From positions 1 through 19,190 of the forward strand of contig JAVEEJ010000086.1 in the NCBI GenBank assembly GCA_030840515.1: 19,190 nucleotides of DNA, in the 5' to 3' direction. A program made the position numbers and the translations under genes. Positions within the stretch are counted from its first letter, which is position 1. Each line of letters begins with the position of its first letter. Below the pieces are notes generated by a model that searched no databases, was not told the DNA's origin, and saw only the letters and a list, made by a program, of their open reading frames with translations. Below are positions 1-8,881 of this stretch, in pieces. The stretch is from Frankiaceae bacterium (GTDB taxonomy: Bacteria > Actinomycetota > Actinomycetes > JAVEEJ01).

Positions 1-1103
1 CCGATGCGGGTGACGATCTCGTAGCCGATGGTGCCGAGCGCGGAGCCCCAGTCGTCCGCCGTCGGCTCACCCTGGTCGCCCGGCCCGAACAGCAGCGCCT
101 CGTCGCCGACGCTCACGTCGTCCTCACCGATGTCGACGACGACCTGGTCCATCGAGACCGTGCCGGCGATGGTCCGCCGACGCCCGGCCAGCCACAGCGG
201 GGCAACGCCGGTGGCCGCGCGAGGGATGCCGTCGGCGTACCCCAACGGGATCACCGCCGTACTCGTCTCAGTCGTGGTCGTATACCGGTGGCCGTAGCCG
301 ATCCCGTGCCCCGCGGGCAGCCGCTTCACCAGCGCCACCGCGGCACGCAACGTCATGGCAGGTCGCAGCCCGAGCTCGCGCGCGGTCCCGTGCTCAGGCC
401 CCGGCGAGAGGCCGTAGGTGGCGATGCCCGGGCGCACGAGGTCGAAGCGGGCATCGGGCACTCCGAGCAGCCCACCGCTGTTCGACAGGTGCACCACCTC
501 GGGGCTCAACCCGGCGGCCTTCGCGACATCCAGCGCGTCCCGGAAGGTCGTGAGCTGCGAGGCGATCGACGGGTGAGCAGGTCGGTCGGAGCAGGCGAGG
601 TGCGACCACACGCCCACCACCTGCACCTGATCGGCTGCCGCTGTGGTGGCGTCGAGCAGGCTCGACCACTCCCGCGCCGGCTGTCCGCCGCGCCCCAGTC
701 CGGAGTCGACCTTGAGCTGGATCCGCGCCCGGAGGCCGGTCTCTGCGGCCGCCGCGGCGACCCGCTGCAGGTCACCGACGGAGTGCACCGTGAGGTCGAC
801 GCCCGCCGTGAGCGCAGCTGCCACCTGCTCCATGGGCGGCAGCAGCACCAGGAGTGGCTCACTGATCCCCGCCGCGCGCAGCGCGAGCGCCTCCTCGACC
901 AGGGCCACCCCGAGCCAGGAAGCCCCCGCGGACAGGGCGGCACGTGCACTCTGCACCGCACCGTGTCCGTAGCCATCGGCCTTGACGATGGCCATGACCT
1001 GCGCGCTGCCCGCTCGGCGGCGCAGCTCGGTGATGTTCGCGCGAACGGCATCCAGGTCGACAGTTGCCTCCGCGCGCCGCACGCCCGAGATCCTGTCAGC
1101 CAC
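1..1103 (-). CDS. alr: Alanine racemase, 3' end cut by window edge
   Basis: This PLP-dependent cytosolic enzyme interconverts L- and D-alanine and supplies D-Ala for peptidoglycan. About 367 codons are visible from a GTG start at 1103 and the frame is open to the left edge; the family is usually 370-390 residues, so only the last few residues are missing. The PLP-lysine motif VKADGYGHG is present with Lys41. The C-terminal half shows IGYGHRY, PLGYADG (the motif expected to carry the second catalytic tyrosine), SMDQ, and the terminal DDWGSALGTIGYEIVTRIG block. The start overlaps the nnr stop by 8 bp, which suggests translational coupling. It is the last visible gene of the rplM-rpsI-glmM-glmS-acpS-nnr-alr run. 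Identity is seen from motifs; operon membership is inferred from spacing. Confidence 0.96.
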   Translation of the reverse strand, partial: MADRISGVRRAEATVDLDAVRANITELRRRAGSAQVMAIVKADGYGHGAVQSARAALSAGASWLGVALVEEALALRAAGISEPLLVLLPPMEQVAAALTAGVDLTVHSVGDLQRVAAAAAETGLRARIQLKVDSGLGRGGQPAREWSSLLDATTAAADQVQVVGVWSHLACSDRPAHPSIASQLTTFRDALDVAKAAGLSPEVVHLSNSGGLLGVPDARFDLVRPGIATYGLSPGPEHGTARELGLRPAMTLRAAVALVKRLPAGHGIGYGHRYTTTTETSTAVIPLGYADGIPRAATGVAPLWLAGRRRTIAGTVSMDQVVVDIGEDDVSVGDEALLFGPGDQGEPTADDWGSALGTIGYEIVTRI

Positions 1104-2541
1104 GCACCGCGCGGACCGCGTCGGGCCAGTGCCGCACGAGGTCCATCGCGTGCAGCGGCGCGTCCCCATCGGCCGCGACCGCGGCGCTCAGCCCGTGAAG
1201 GAACGCACCTGTGGTCCCCGCTGCGGCCGGAGGCAGCCCAGCAGCCAACAAGGCGCCGCAGGCCCCGGCGAGGACATCTCCTGCTCCGGCCGTCGCCACC
1301 CACGACGGCGCCGTCGACGACACCCGCGCCGGCTCCCCCGCGGTCGTCACCACCGTCGTGGAGCCCTTGAGCAGCACGCTGCAGTGCCACCGCTCCGCCG
1401 CCTGTGCCGCGTAGCGCAGCCGACGCGCCTCGACCTCGGTGCGCTCGACCCCCAGCGCCCGCGCCAGCTCACCGGCATGCGGCGTGACCAGCACCCCGGC
1501 GTGGCCACCGTGCTCGGCCAGTGACGCGATGGCGTCAGCGTCGACCACGACTGGCAGGGCGGAGTCGAGTACGGCGGCAACGGCGTCCGACTGGTCAGGC
1601 CCCAGCCCCGGCCCGATCACCCAGGCCTGCACGCGACCGGCGCCCTTGACCCCGGCCGCACCGCCGTCGCCGGGCTCGACCACCGCCTCCGGCCACTGCG
1701 CGCGCACCGCGTCCGCCACACCCGCGGGGCCGACGAATCGCACCATGCCGGCGCCCGCGGCCACTGCACCTCCGACGGCGAGCACCGCAGCACCGGCGTA
1801 TGCCTCACTTCCCGCCACTACTCCCACCACTCCGCGCGTGTACTTGTGCGCGTCCCAGGCCGGCCGGGGGACAGCGGCGTCGACGTCCTCCGCGTCCGTC
1901 AGCAGCAGCACCGGATCACCCGCGAGACAGGGCCCGAGCCCGATGTCGACGAGCTCGACGAGCCCGGCGTGCTGGTGCCCGGGCGCGAGCAGCAGACCCG
2001 GCTTGAGCGCTCCGAAGGTCACCGTCACGTCGGCGCTGACGCAGACCCCCTCGACCTCGCCGGTGTCGGCGTCGACTCCACTCGGCACATCGACAGCCAC
2101 GACGATCGCCGCTGTCCCGGCGAGCGCGCGAGCAGCATCAGCGGCGCTGCCGCGCAGCCCACCGCTTCCTCCGATGCCGGTGATGCCGTCGATGACGAGC
2201 CCGGCTCGCGCGATGAGCTCGGTGAGGTCGCTGTCGGCAACGCGTCCGCCCTCACGCATCAGTGCGGCCAAGCCGTCGCGGTGGTGGCGGTCCGAGAGCA
2301 GCACCGCCTCGACGCGCGCGCCACGCGCCGCCAGCCGGGCGCCGGCGTACAGCGCATCCCCACCGTTGTCTCCGCCACCGACCAGAAGCAGGACGCGGGC
2401 TCCGTAGACCGACCCGAGCAGTGCCGCGCAGCGCCGGGCGAGCCCAGCCGCGGCCCGCTGCATCAGGGCGCCGTCGGGAACCCGTGCCATGAGCGCCTGC
2501 TCCGCAGCCCTGACCGCAGCGACGCCGTACGCGCTCCTCAT
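1096..2541 (-). CDS. nnr: Bifunctional NAD(P)H-hydrate epimerase / ADP-dependent dehydratase
   Basis: This 481-residue protein repairs NADHX and NADPHX, the hydrated and inactive forms of NAD(P)H. The N-terminal domain (about 1-215, YjeF-N type) would epimerise R- to S-NAD(P)HX and carries the glycine-rich motif GGGDNGGDALYAG at 55-67 and DVPSGVDADTG near 151-161. The C-terminal domain (about 230-480, ribokinase-like) would be the ADP-dependent dehydratase, with PHAGE at 354-358, LLKGSTTVV near 390-398, and a nucleotide/phosphate loop ATAGAGDVLAG around 416-426. Both halves look intact. The start is the ATG at 2541, because homologues begin MRxAY and this ATG overlaps the acpS stop as ATGA. 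The open frame upstream to 2706 is low-complexity shadow of acpS. It is followed by alr with an 8 bp overlap. Confidence 0.95.
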   Translation of the reverse strand: MRSAYGVAAVRAAEQALMARVPDGALMQRAAAGLARRCAALLGSVYGARVLLLVGGGDNGGDALYAGARLAARGARVEAVLLSDRHHRDGLAALMREGGRVADSDLTELIARAGLVIDGITGIGGSGGLRGSAADAARALAGTAAIVVAVDVPSGVDADTGEVEGVCVSADVTVTFGALKPGLLLAPGHQHAGLVELVDIGLGPCLAGDPVLLLTDAEDVDAAVPRPAWDAHKYTRGVVGVVAGSEAYAGAAVLAVGGAVAAGAGMVRFVGPAGVADAVRAQWPEAVVEPGDGGAAGVKGAGRVQAWVIGPGLGPDQSDAVAAVLDSALPVVVDADAIASLAEHGGHAGVLVTPHAGELARALGVERTEVEARRLRYAAQAAERWHCSVLLKGSTTVVTTAGEPARVSSTAPSWVATAGAGDVLAGACGALLAAGLPPAAAGTTGAFLHGLSAAVAADGDAPLHAMDLVRHWPDAVRAVRG

Positions 2542-2903
2542 TCGGGCCCCTGCGCGATGACGACAGCCATCGCCAGTCCGCCGTCGTGGGTGAGGGAGAG
2601 GTCCCAGCTGTCGATGCCCTGCGCGCTGGCCGCCGCCGCGACAGACCCCCGCGTGAGCAGCACCGGGCGGCCGGCGTGATCGGCGTCGACGACAACGTCG
2701 TGCCACTCGAGGTTGCCCGGGGCGCCGAGCACTTTGGCCACGGCCTCCTTGGCGGCGAACCGCGCCGCGAGCGACTCGGTGGTGCGGCCTTGGCGTTCCA
2801 CGGCCGTGAACAGCCGGTCGGCAAGCCGCGGAGTGCGTTCGAGCGACGCCGCGAAACGGGTGACGTCGACCAGGTCGATGCCGACCCCGACCACCCGGCT
2901 CAC
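2538..2903 (-). CDS. acpS: Holo-[acyl-carrier-protein] synthase
   Basis: The enzyme transfers 4'-phosphopantetheine from CoA to the conserved serine of apo-ACP, activating fatty-acid synthesis in the cytosol. The 121-residue length is normal for the AcpS family. The N-terminal Mg-binding signature GVGIDLVDVTRF (residues 6-17), the second signature ARFAAKEAVAKVLG (about 47-60) and the C-terminal WDLSLTHDGGLAMAVVIAQ block are all present. The GTG at 2903 gives the expected MSRVVGVGID start. It lies only 3 nt after the glmS stop and has no strong Shine-Dalgarno of its own, so reinitiation or coupling from glmS is likely. The stop overlaps the nnr ATG as ATGA. Confidence 0.96.
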   Translation of the reverse strand: MSRVVGVGIDLVDVTRFAASLERTPRLADRLFTAVERQGRTTESLAARFAAKEAVAKVLGAPGNLEWHDVVVDADHAGRPVLLTRGSVAAAASAQGIDSWDLSLTHDGGLAMAVVIAQGPE

Positions 2904-2906
2904 CCG

Positions 2907-4736
2907 CTACTCGACGGTGACTGACTTGGCCAGGTTGCGCGGCTGGTCCACGTCGAGGCCGCGCGCCTTCGCGAACTCGGCAGCGAACACCTGCATCGGC
3001 ACCATCGTCAGCAGTGGCGAGAGCAGGGACTTCGTGTCCGGGATGCGGATCAGGTGGTCGGCGTAGGGCTCCATCGCGTCGTCCCCGTCCGTCGTCACGA
3101 CGATGGTGCGCGCGCCGCGGGCACGCAGCTCTTGGACGTTGGTGACGAGCTTGCTCGTGAGGGCATGGCGGGGAGCGAGTACGACGACCGGTGTGCCCTG
3201 CTCGACGAGCGCGATGGGGCCGTGCTTGATCTCGCCCGCGGGGAAGCCCTCGGCGCTGACGTAGGCGAGCTCCTTGAGCTTGAGCGCGCCCTCGAGGGCC
3301 ATCGGGTATCCGACGTGGCGACCGATGAAGAGCACCCGCTCCTCGGACGACAGGTCACGCGCGAGCTCGCGAACGACCTCCATCCGAGAGAGCGTCTCCT
3401 CGATCAGGTGGGGGATCTCCTGCAGGTCGCGCAGATGAGCGCGGACCTCATCCGGGTCGCGGGTCCCGCGCACCTGCGCGAGGTAGAGGCCGACGAGATA
3501 CATGGCGGTCATCTGGGTCATGACCGCCTTGGTGCTCGCCACCGCGACCTCGGGGCCGCCGCGGGTGTAGAGCGCGGCGTCGCTCTCGCGGGCGACGGTC
3601 GAGCCGACGGTGTTGGTGACGGCGAGCGACCAGGCGCGCTGCTGGCGGGCGTGCCGCAGCGCCTCGAGCGTGTCGGCCGTCTCACCGCTCTGCGACACCG
3701 CAACGAGCAGGGTGCGCCGGTTGACCACCGGGTCGCGGTAGCGGAACTCCGAGGCGATCTCGACGCTGGTGGCGATCCGCGTCCAGCGCTCGATGGCGTA
3801 CTTGCCGACCATCGCCGAGTGGTAGGACGAGCCGCAGGCCACCACGACGACTTGCTCGAGGTCGCGGATGTCCTCGTCGGAGAGCGCGAGCTCATCGAGG
3901 CGCAGCAGCCCTTTGCTGTCGAGACGCCCGGCGAGGGTCTCGCGCACCGCCGCCGGCTGCTCCTCGATCTCCTTGAGCATGAAGAACTCGTAGCCGCCCT
4001 TCTCGGCGGCGTCGGTGTCCCAGTCGACGTGATACTGCTCGCCGTCGACGACGGTGCCCTCGAGGTCGGTGACGGTGATCGAGTCGGAGCGCAGCTCCAC
4101 GATCTGGTCCTGGTCGACCACGCGCGCATTGCGGGTGTGGCCGATGAACGCGGTGACGTCCGAGGCGAGGAAGTTCTCCCCCTCGCCCACACCCGCCACC
4201 AGGGGCAGGTTGCGCCGCGCGCCGACGACCAGGTCCGGGTGGTCGGCGTGTGCCACGACGAGGACGAACGAGCCGCCGAGCTCCTTGCAGACGCTGCGCA
4301 CGGCTGCGGCCAGGTCGCCGTCGTAGCGCTCCTCGACCATGTGCGCGACGGCCTCGGTGTCGGTCTCGCTGTGCAGCTGGTGACCGCCCACCTCGAGCGC
4401 GTGCCGCAGCTCGGCGAAGTTCTCGATGGTGCCGTTGTGCACGACGGCGACCTTGCCGGTGCAGTCGACGTGCGGGTGCGCGTTGCGGTCGGTGGGCGCA
4501 CCGTGTGTCGCCCAACGGGTGTGACCGATGCCCGTCGTACCCGTCATCTGCTCGCGCTCGCTGAGCGCCTTCTCCAGGTTGCTCAGCTTGCCGGCGCGAC
4601 GCTCCACGTCAACGGTCGCGTTCTCCACGACGGCGACGCCCGCGGAGTCGTAACCGCGGTACTCCAGGCGCCGCAGCCCTTCGAGCACCACGTCAACCGC
4701 GCGCTTGGGACCGACGTACCCCACGATGCCGCACAT
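2907..4736 (-). CDS. glmS: Glutamine--fructose-6-phosphate aminotransferase (isomerizing)
   Basis: GlmS converts fructose-6-phosphate and glutamine to glucosamine-6-phosphate, the committed step to UDP-GlcNAc. At 609 residues it has the same length as the E. coli enzyme. The N-terminal glutaminase domain (2 to about 220) begins with the catalytic Cys2 in MCGIVGYVG and contains GHTRWATHG at 71-79 and VHNGTIEN at 99-106. Two SIS isomerase domains follow (about 290-420 and 460-595) with CGSSYHSA at 301-308, SQSGETADT at 348-356, and Glu489, His505 and Lys604 in the positions expected for the isomerase active site. The C-terminus DQPRNLAKSVTVE is canonical. It lies 36 nt downstream of glmM, so the two consecutive amino-sugar steps are co-transcribed. 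No glmS-ribozyme-like element is visible in the short spacer. Confidence 0.98.
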   Translation of the reverse strand: MCGIVGYVGPKRAVDVVLEGLRRLEYRGYDSAGVAVVENATVDVERRAGKLSNLEKALSEREQMTGTTGIGHTRWATHGAPTDRNAHPHVDCTGKVAVVHNGTIENFAELRHALEVGGHQLHSETDTEAVAHMVEERYDGDLAAAVRSVCKELGGSFVLVVAHADHPDLVVGARRNLPLVAGVGEGENFLASDVTAFIGHTRNARVVDQDQIVELRSDSITVTDLEGTVVDGEQYHVDWDTDAAEKGGYEFFMLKEIEEQPAAVRETLAGRLDSKGLLRLDELALSDEDIRDLEQVVVVACGSSYHSAMVGKYAIERWTRIATSVEIASEFRYRDPVVNRRTLLVAVSQSGETADTLEALRHARQQRAWSLAVTNTVGSTVARESDAALYTRGGPEVAVASTKAVMTQMTAMYLVGLYLAQVRGTRDPDEVRAHLRDLQEIPHLIEETLSRMEVVRELARDLSSEERVLFIGRHVGYPMALEGALKLKELAYVSAEGFPAGEIKHGPIALVEQGTPVVVLAPRHALTSKLVTNVQELRARGARTIVVTTDGDDAMEPYADHLIRIPDTKSLLSPLLTMVPMQVFAAEFAKARGLDVDQPRNLAKSVTVE

Positions 4737-4772
4737 GGGGTCAGGGTATCGGTCCCGTCCGGCTCGTCCGGG

Positions 4773-6119
4773 TCAGAGCGCGAGGTTGGCGAGTACGACG
4801 GCGGCGAGCCGGTCGGCATGCTGCTGGGCGAGGTCCAGGGTTGGCGCCTCGACCATCACCCGCACAACCGGCTCGGTGCCACTCGGGCGCAGCAGCACCC
4901 GGCCGGTCTCACCCAGCTCGCGGTCCGTCTCGTCCACCGCTGCGAGCACGGCCGCGTCAGCGGCGACCCTGGTGCGATCCACACCGGGCACGTTGACGAG
5001 AACCTGCGGCAGCCGAGTCATCACGGACGCCAGCTCGGCGAGCGGCTTGCCGGTCTCCCCCATCCGCGCCAGCAGCATCAGCGCGGTGAGCGGCCCGTCG
5101 CCTGTGGTGCCGTGGTCGAGCATCACGACGTGTCCGGACTGCTCGCCGCCGAGGGTGAAGCCACCCTCGCGCATCGCCTCGAGCACGTAGCGGTCCCCCA
5201 CCGCGGTCTCGACCAGAGTGATGCCCGCGTCGCGCATGGCGAGCTTGAGACCGAGGTTGCTCATGACGGTGACGACAAGCGTGTCGCGTGCGAGCACGCC
5301 GCGCTCCCGCGCCGCCAGCGCGAGGATCGCCAGGACCTGGTCACCGTCGACGACCGTGCCGCTCGCGTCGACGGCGAGGCAGCGGTCGGCGTCGCCGTCG
5401 TGCGCGATTCCCGCGTCCGCGTGGTGCTCTCTCACCGCGGCCTGCAGCGTCTCCAGGTAGGTTGAGCCGCATCCGCTGTTGATGTTCAGCCCGTCCGGCT
5501 CCGCGCCGATGACGACGACCTCCGCGCCCGCCCGACGCAGCGCCTCGGGCGCGACGACCGACGCAGCGCCGTTGGCGCAGTCGACGACGACCTTCAGCCC
5601 GTCGAGCCGGTGCGGCAGCACGCTGAGCAGGTGGTCGACGTACTCGTCCCCCGCGTCATCGCGGTCGACGACGCGACCAACCTCCGCACCGGTGGGTTGA
5701 TAGCCCGGCCGACCGAGTGCGGCCTCGATCGCGTCCTCGACGCTGTCGGGCAGCTTGTGCCCACCGCGGGCGAAGAACTTGATGCCGTTGTCGGGTGCGG
5801 GGTTGTGGCTGGCCGACAGCATCACGCCGAACTCGGCGTCGTGCAGTGCCGTCAGCAAGGCCACGGCTGGAGTCGGCAGGACACCGACCCGGAGCACGTC
5901 GACCCCGGCGCCGGCCAGACCGGCGACGACAGCGGCTTCGAGGAACTCCCCGCTCGCGCGCGGGTCGCGGCCCACGACAGCGACAGGCCGCGGCACACCG
6001 CAGTGATCGCCGAGCAGAACGCCCGCGGCCGCAACCGCGAGGTCGAGTGCGAAGCCGGCCGTGAGGACGTCGCCGTTGGCGAGCCCCCGGACGCCGTCAG
6101 TGCCGAACAGACGCGGCAC
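4773..6119 (-). CDS. glmM: Phosphoglucosamine mutase
   Basis: GlmM isomerises glucosamine-6-phosphate to glucosamine-1-phosphate for UDP-GlcNAc synthesis. The protein has 448 residues, normal for the family. The phosphoserine loop LSASHNPAPDNG gives Ser104 as the catalytic phosphorylated residue, the Mg-binding loop DGDADR is at 241-246, the sugar-binding loop GGEQSGH is at 324-330, and the phosphate-binding motif RPSGTEP is at 411-417. The N-terminus PRLFGTDGVRG is canonical. The GTG start at 6119 lies 7 nt after the rpsI TAA, so translation probably depends on the upstream ribosomal-protein message. Order rpsI-glmM-glmS is typical of actinobacteria. Confidence 0.98.
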   Translation of the reverse strand: MPRLFGTDGVRGLANGDVLTAGFALDLAVAAAGVLLGDHCGVPRPVAVVGRDPRASGEFLEAAVVAGLAGAGVDVLRVGVLPTPAVALLTALHDAEFGVMLSASHNPAPDNGIKFFARGGHKLPDSVEDAIEAALGRPGYQPTGAEVGRVVDRDDAGDEYVDHLLSVLPHRLDGLKVVVDCANGAASVVAPEALRRAGAEVVVIGAEPDGLNINSGCGSTYLETLQAAVREHHADAGIAHDGDADRCLAVDASGTVVDGDQVLAILALAARERGVLARDTLVVTVMSNLGLKLAMRDAGITLVETAVGDRYVLEAMREGGFTLGGEQSGHVVMLDHGTTGDGPLTALMLLARMGETGKPLAELASVMTRLPQVLVNVPGVDRTRVAADAAVLAAVDETDRELGETGRVLLRPSGTEPVVRVMVEAPTLDLAQQHADRLAAVVLANLAL

Positions 6120-6126
6120 GGACTTC

Positions 6127-6645
<519 letters not shown>

Positions 6646-6654
6646 TGCTGCTTC

Positions 6655-6660
6655 TCTCCT
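6655..6660 (-). promoter_or_regulatory. Shine-Dalgarno deciding the rpsI start
   Basis: The minus-strand hexamer AGGAGA lies 9 nt before the GTG at 6645. The reading frame stays open far upstream, so this site is what fixes the S9 N-terminus as VSETTVDVVD. Confidence 0.75.
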
Positions 6661-6671
6661 GCCGTCGCCGG

Positions 6672-7115
6672 CTATTGGGCGATCTGGGTGATGGTGAAGG
6701 GCGTCGGCGACTGCGCCTGGTGGGGGTGCTCGGGTCCGGCGTACACCTTGAGCTTCTTGAGCATCGCCCGGCCCAGGGTGTTGTGCGGGAGCATCCCCTT
6801 CACTGCCTTCTCGACAGCGACCTCGGGACGCTTGTCGAGCAGCTCGCCGTAGGGAACGCTGCGCAGTCCGCCGGGGAAGCCCGAGTGGCGGTAGGCGAGC
6901 TTCTGCTCGCGCTTCTGGCCGGTGAGGGCGATCTTGCCGGCGTTGATCACGATGACGAAGTCGCCGGTGTCGACGTGCGGGGCGAAGATCGGCTTGTGCT
7001 TGCCGCGGAGCAGCGTGGCGACGTGACTGGCCAGTCGGCCGAGCACCACATCGGTGGCGTCGATGACGTGCCACTGACGGGTGACGTCACCTGGCTTGGG
7101 GCTGTACGTGCGCAC
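6672..7115 (-). CDS. rplM: 50S ribosomal protein L13 (uL13)
   Basis: This is the 147-residue L13 protein, an early-assembling large-subunit protein. Recognisable segments are RTYSPKPGDVTRQWHVIDATDVVLGRLAS at the N-terminus, the central GDFVIVINAGKIALTGQK, YRHSGFPGG, and GMLPHNTLGRAMLKKLKVYAGPEHPHQAQ near the C-terminus. The GTG at 7115 gives the family's usual N-terminus and is preceded by GAAGG nine bases upstream. It is the first gene of rplM-rpsI-glmM-glmS-acpS-nnr-alr. A predicted promoter at 7203-7232 and a leader of about 80 nt sit immediately upstream, separating it from the ABC-F gene. Confidence 0.98.
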   Translation of the reverse strand: MRTYSPKPGDVTRQWHVIDATDVVLGRLASHVATLLRGKHKPIFAPHVDTGDFVIVINAGKIALTGQKREQKLAYRHSGFPGGLRSVPYGELLDKRPEVAVEKAVKGMLPHNTLGRAMLKKLKVYAGPEHPHQAQSPTPFTITQIAQ

Positions 7116-7195
7116 GGTAAGCAACCTTCGTTGTGATCTTCGAGATGCCACCTGGCTGGCGGCGGGCGCGCGGGCACAACGGTGCTCGCGCAACA
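7116..7195 (-). promoter_or_regulatory. rplM 5' leader with competing base-pairing options
   Basis: This is the predicted untranslated leader between the rplM promoter and its GTG. Small hairpins can be drawn, such as GCGC-UGUU-GCGC and GCAC-CGUU-GUGC. The Shine-Dalgarno GAAGG (7125-7129) sits in the loop and edge of a CAAC/GUUG mini-stem (7122-7133). The CACAAC segment at 7130-7135 can instead pair with GUUGUG at 7175-7180, which would open that mini-stem. E. coli L13 is known to regulate its own mRNA; whether this leader does anything similar is inference. Confidence 0.3.
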
Positions 7196-7202
7196 GCGCA
7201 TG

Positions 7203-7232
7203 AGAATACCCGGCGGCCCTCCGCAGGCGCAA
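7203..7232 (-). promoter_or_regulatory. Predicted SigA-type promoter for rplM-rpsI operon
   Basis: On the minus strand there is a -35-like TTGCGC (7227-7232), an 18 bp spacer and a -10-like TATTCT (7203-7208). The start of transcription would fall near 7195. The site lies in the 158 bp gap between the ABC-F stop and rplM, as expected for a separate rplM promoter. Confidence 0.55.
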
Positions 7233-7273
7233 AGCAGGGGTCAGGGTCCTCGGAGGCCGTCGTACTCGACCTC

Positions 7274-8881
7274 TCAGCGCGGGCGGTCGACCCGGCGCTC
7301 GTCCCAGACCGGCTCCGGAGCCTCGTAGACCGTCCCGTCGGAGCCGAAGACCAGGAACCGGTCGAAGCCGCGGGCGAACCACCGGTCGTGGGTCACGGCG
7401 ACCACGGTCCCGTCGTAGGCCTCCAGCGCGTCCTCCAGGGCCTCTGCCGACACCACGTCGAGGTTGTCGGTCGGCTCGTCGAGGAGCAGCAGGGTCGCGC
7501 CGCTGATCTCGAGCAGCAGGATCTGGAAGCGGGCCTGCTGGCCGCCCGACAGGGTGTCGAAGCGCTGGTCGGCCTGGTGGTCGAGCTCATAGCGCCGCAA
7601 GATGGACATGGTGCCGCCGCGGTCGAGCCGGTGGTCGTCCATGAGCACGTCCAGCAGGGTCCGGCCGAACAGCTCCGGGTGGCTGTGAGTCTGGGCGAAG
7701 TGCCCGGGGACGACCCGGGCGCCGAGCTTCCACTGCCCCGTGTGCTTGACCTCCCCGCCGCCGAGGAGGCGGAGGAAGTGCGACTTCCCAGACCCGTTGG
7801 ATCCGAGTACGGCGACCCGCTCCCCGTAGAACAGCTCCACGGTGAACGGCTGCATGAGCCCGGTGAGCTCGAGCTCGTTGCAGGTGATCGCCCGCACGCC
7901 GGTGCGTCCGCCCTTGAGCCGCATCTGGACGTTCTGGTCCTGGGGCCGCTCTTGCGGCGGCCCTTCCGCCTCGAAGCGAGCCAGGCGGGTCTTGGCGGCC
8001 TGGTAGCGCGAGGCCATCCCGTCGTTGGACGCGGCCTTGATGCGCAGCGTGTTCACCAGGTCGACCAGCTTCTGCCGGTCCTCGTCCCAGCGCCGGTGCA
8101 GCTCGTCGAGCCGCTCCATCCGGTCCTTGCGCGCTTGGTGGTAGGAGGCGAAACCGCTGCCGTGGGTCCAGGCGCTGCGTCCTTCGATGGTGACGATGCG
8201 GGTCGCCGTGCGAGCCAGCAGCTCGCGATCGTGGCTGACGAACAGGACCGTCTTCTTGGTCTCGTTCAGGGCCTGCTCGAGCCAGCGCTTGCCCGGCACG
8301 TCGAGGTAGTTGTCCGGCTCGTCCAGCAGCAGCACCTCGTCAGGGCCGCGCAGCAGCGCTTCGAGCACCAGCCGCTTCTGCTCACCGCCGGACAGGGTGT
8401 TGACCTTGCGCCACTGCGCCCGCTCGTAGGGGAGGCCGAGCGACTCGGTGCAGCAGGTGTCCCACACGACCTCGGCCTCATAGCCGCCGGCGTCGCCCCA
8501 GTCGGCGAGGGCGTGCGCGTAGCGCATCTGGGTCTTCTCGTCCTCACTCTCCATCATCGCCAGCTCGGCGGCGTCCAGCGCCTGAGCCGCCGCGCGCACC
8601 CGATCGGGCGCGACCGAGACCAGCAGGTCGCGGATGGTCGAGTCGTCGCGAACCGAGCCGACGAACTGCCGCATGACCCCGAGCCCGCCGCTGCGGCTGA
8701 CGGTCCCAGCCTGGGGCTGCAGGTCACCTTGGATGATCTTCAGCAGGGTGGTCTTCCCCGCGCCGTTCGCACCTACCAGAGCTGCGACCGCGCCGTCCCC
8801 TACCCGGAAGTTGACGTCCTCGAAGAGCACCACGCCCGTCGGGAGCTGGTGTCGCAGCGAGGAGACGTCGACGTGGCCCAC
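7274..8881 (-). CDS. ABC-F family ATP-binding protein (two ABC domains, no membrane domain)
   Basis: This soluble protein has about 535 residues with two ABC ATPase domains. Domain 1 has Walker A GANGAGKT (37-44), signature LSGGE (163-167) and Walker B ending LLLDEP with Glu188. Domain 2 has Walker A GSNGSGKS (360-367), LSGGQ (444-448) and LLLLDEP with Glu469. A charged helical linker (about 247-327) separates them, matching the ABC-F interdomain linker that inserts toward ribosomal tRNA sites. No transmembrane segment is visible. The usual DEPTNHLD is replaced by DEPDNYLD and DEPTDNLD. I recognise the type as a widespread actinobacterial ABC-F lineage, but its substrate or role (translation factor or antibiotic protection) cannot be told. 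The GTG at 8881 gives MGHVDV, as I recall from relatives; a GTG at 8905 adds 8 residues. Neither has a clear Shine-Dalgarno. Confidence 0.9.
   Translation of the reverse strand: MGHVDVSSLRHQLPTGVVLFEDVNFRVGDGAVAALVGANGAGKTTLLKIIQGDLQPQAGTVSRSGGLGVMRQFVGSVRDDSTIRDLLVSVAPDRVRAAAQALDAAELAMMESEDEKTQMRYAHALADWGDAGGYEAEVVWDTCCTESLGLPYERAQWRKVNTLSGGEQKRLVLEALLRGPDEVLLLDEPDNYLDVPGKRWLEQALNETKKTVLFVSHDRELLARTATRIVTIEGRSAWTHGSGFASYHQARKDRMERLDELHRRWDEDRQKLVDLVNTLRIKAASNDGMASRYQAAKTRLARFEAEGPPQERPQDQNVQMRLKGGRTGVRAITCNELELTGLMQPFTVELFYGERVAVLGSNGSGKSHFLRLLGGGEVKHTGQWKLGARVVPGHFAQTHSHPELFGRTLLDVLMDDHRLDRGGTMSILRRYELDHQADQRFDTLSGGQQARFQILLLEISGATLLLLDEPTDNLDVVSAEALEDALEAYDGTVVAVTHDRWFARGFDRFLVFGSDGTVYEAPEPVWDERRVDRPR

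Noticed and set aside
506..1390. Minus-strand open frame overlapping alr and nnr in another frame
   Set aside because: It is Arg/Ser-rich shadow sequence. The alr frame, open to the left edge, carries the PLP-lysine and all family motifs.
4737..4772. Possible glmS ribozyme or riboswitch upstream of glmS
   Set aside because: The spacer is only 36 nt, far too short for the element, which belongs to Firmicutes.
3054..5465. Long plus-strand open frame of 803 codons
   Set aside because: It lies antisense across glmS and glmM, both of which have complete motifs on the minus strand. Its composition is that of a high-GC shadow frame, rich in Asp, Val, Arg, Leu and His with no recognisable domain.
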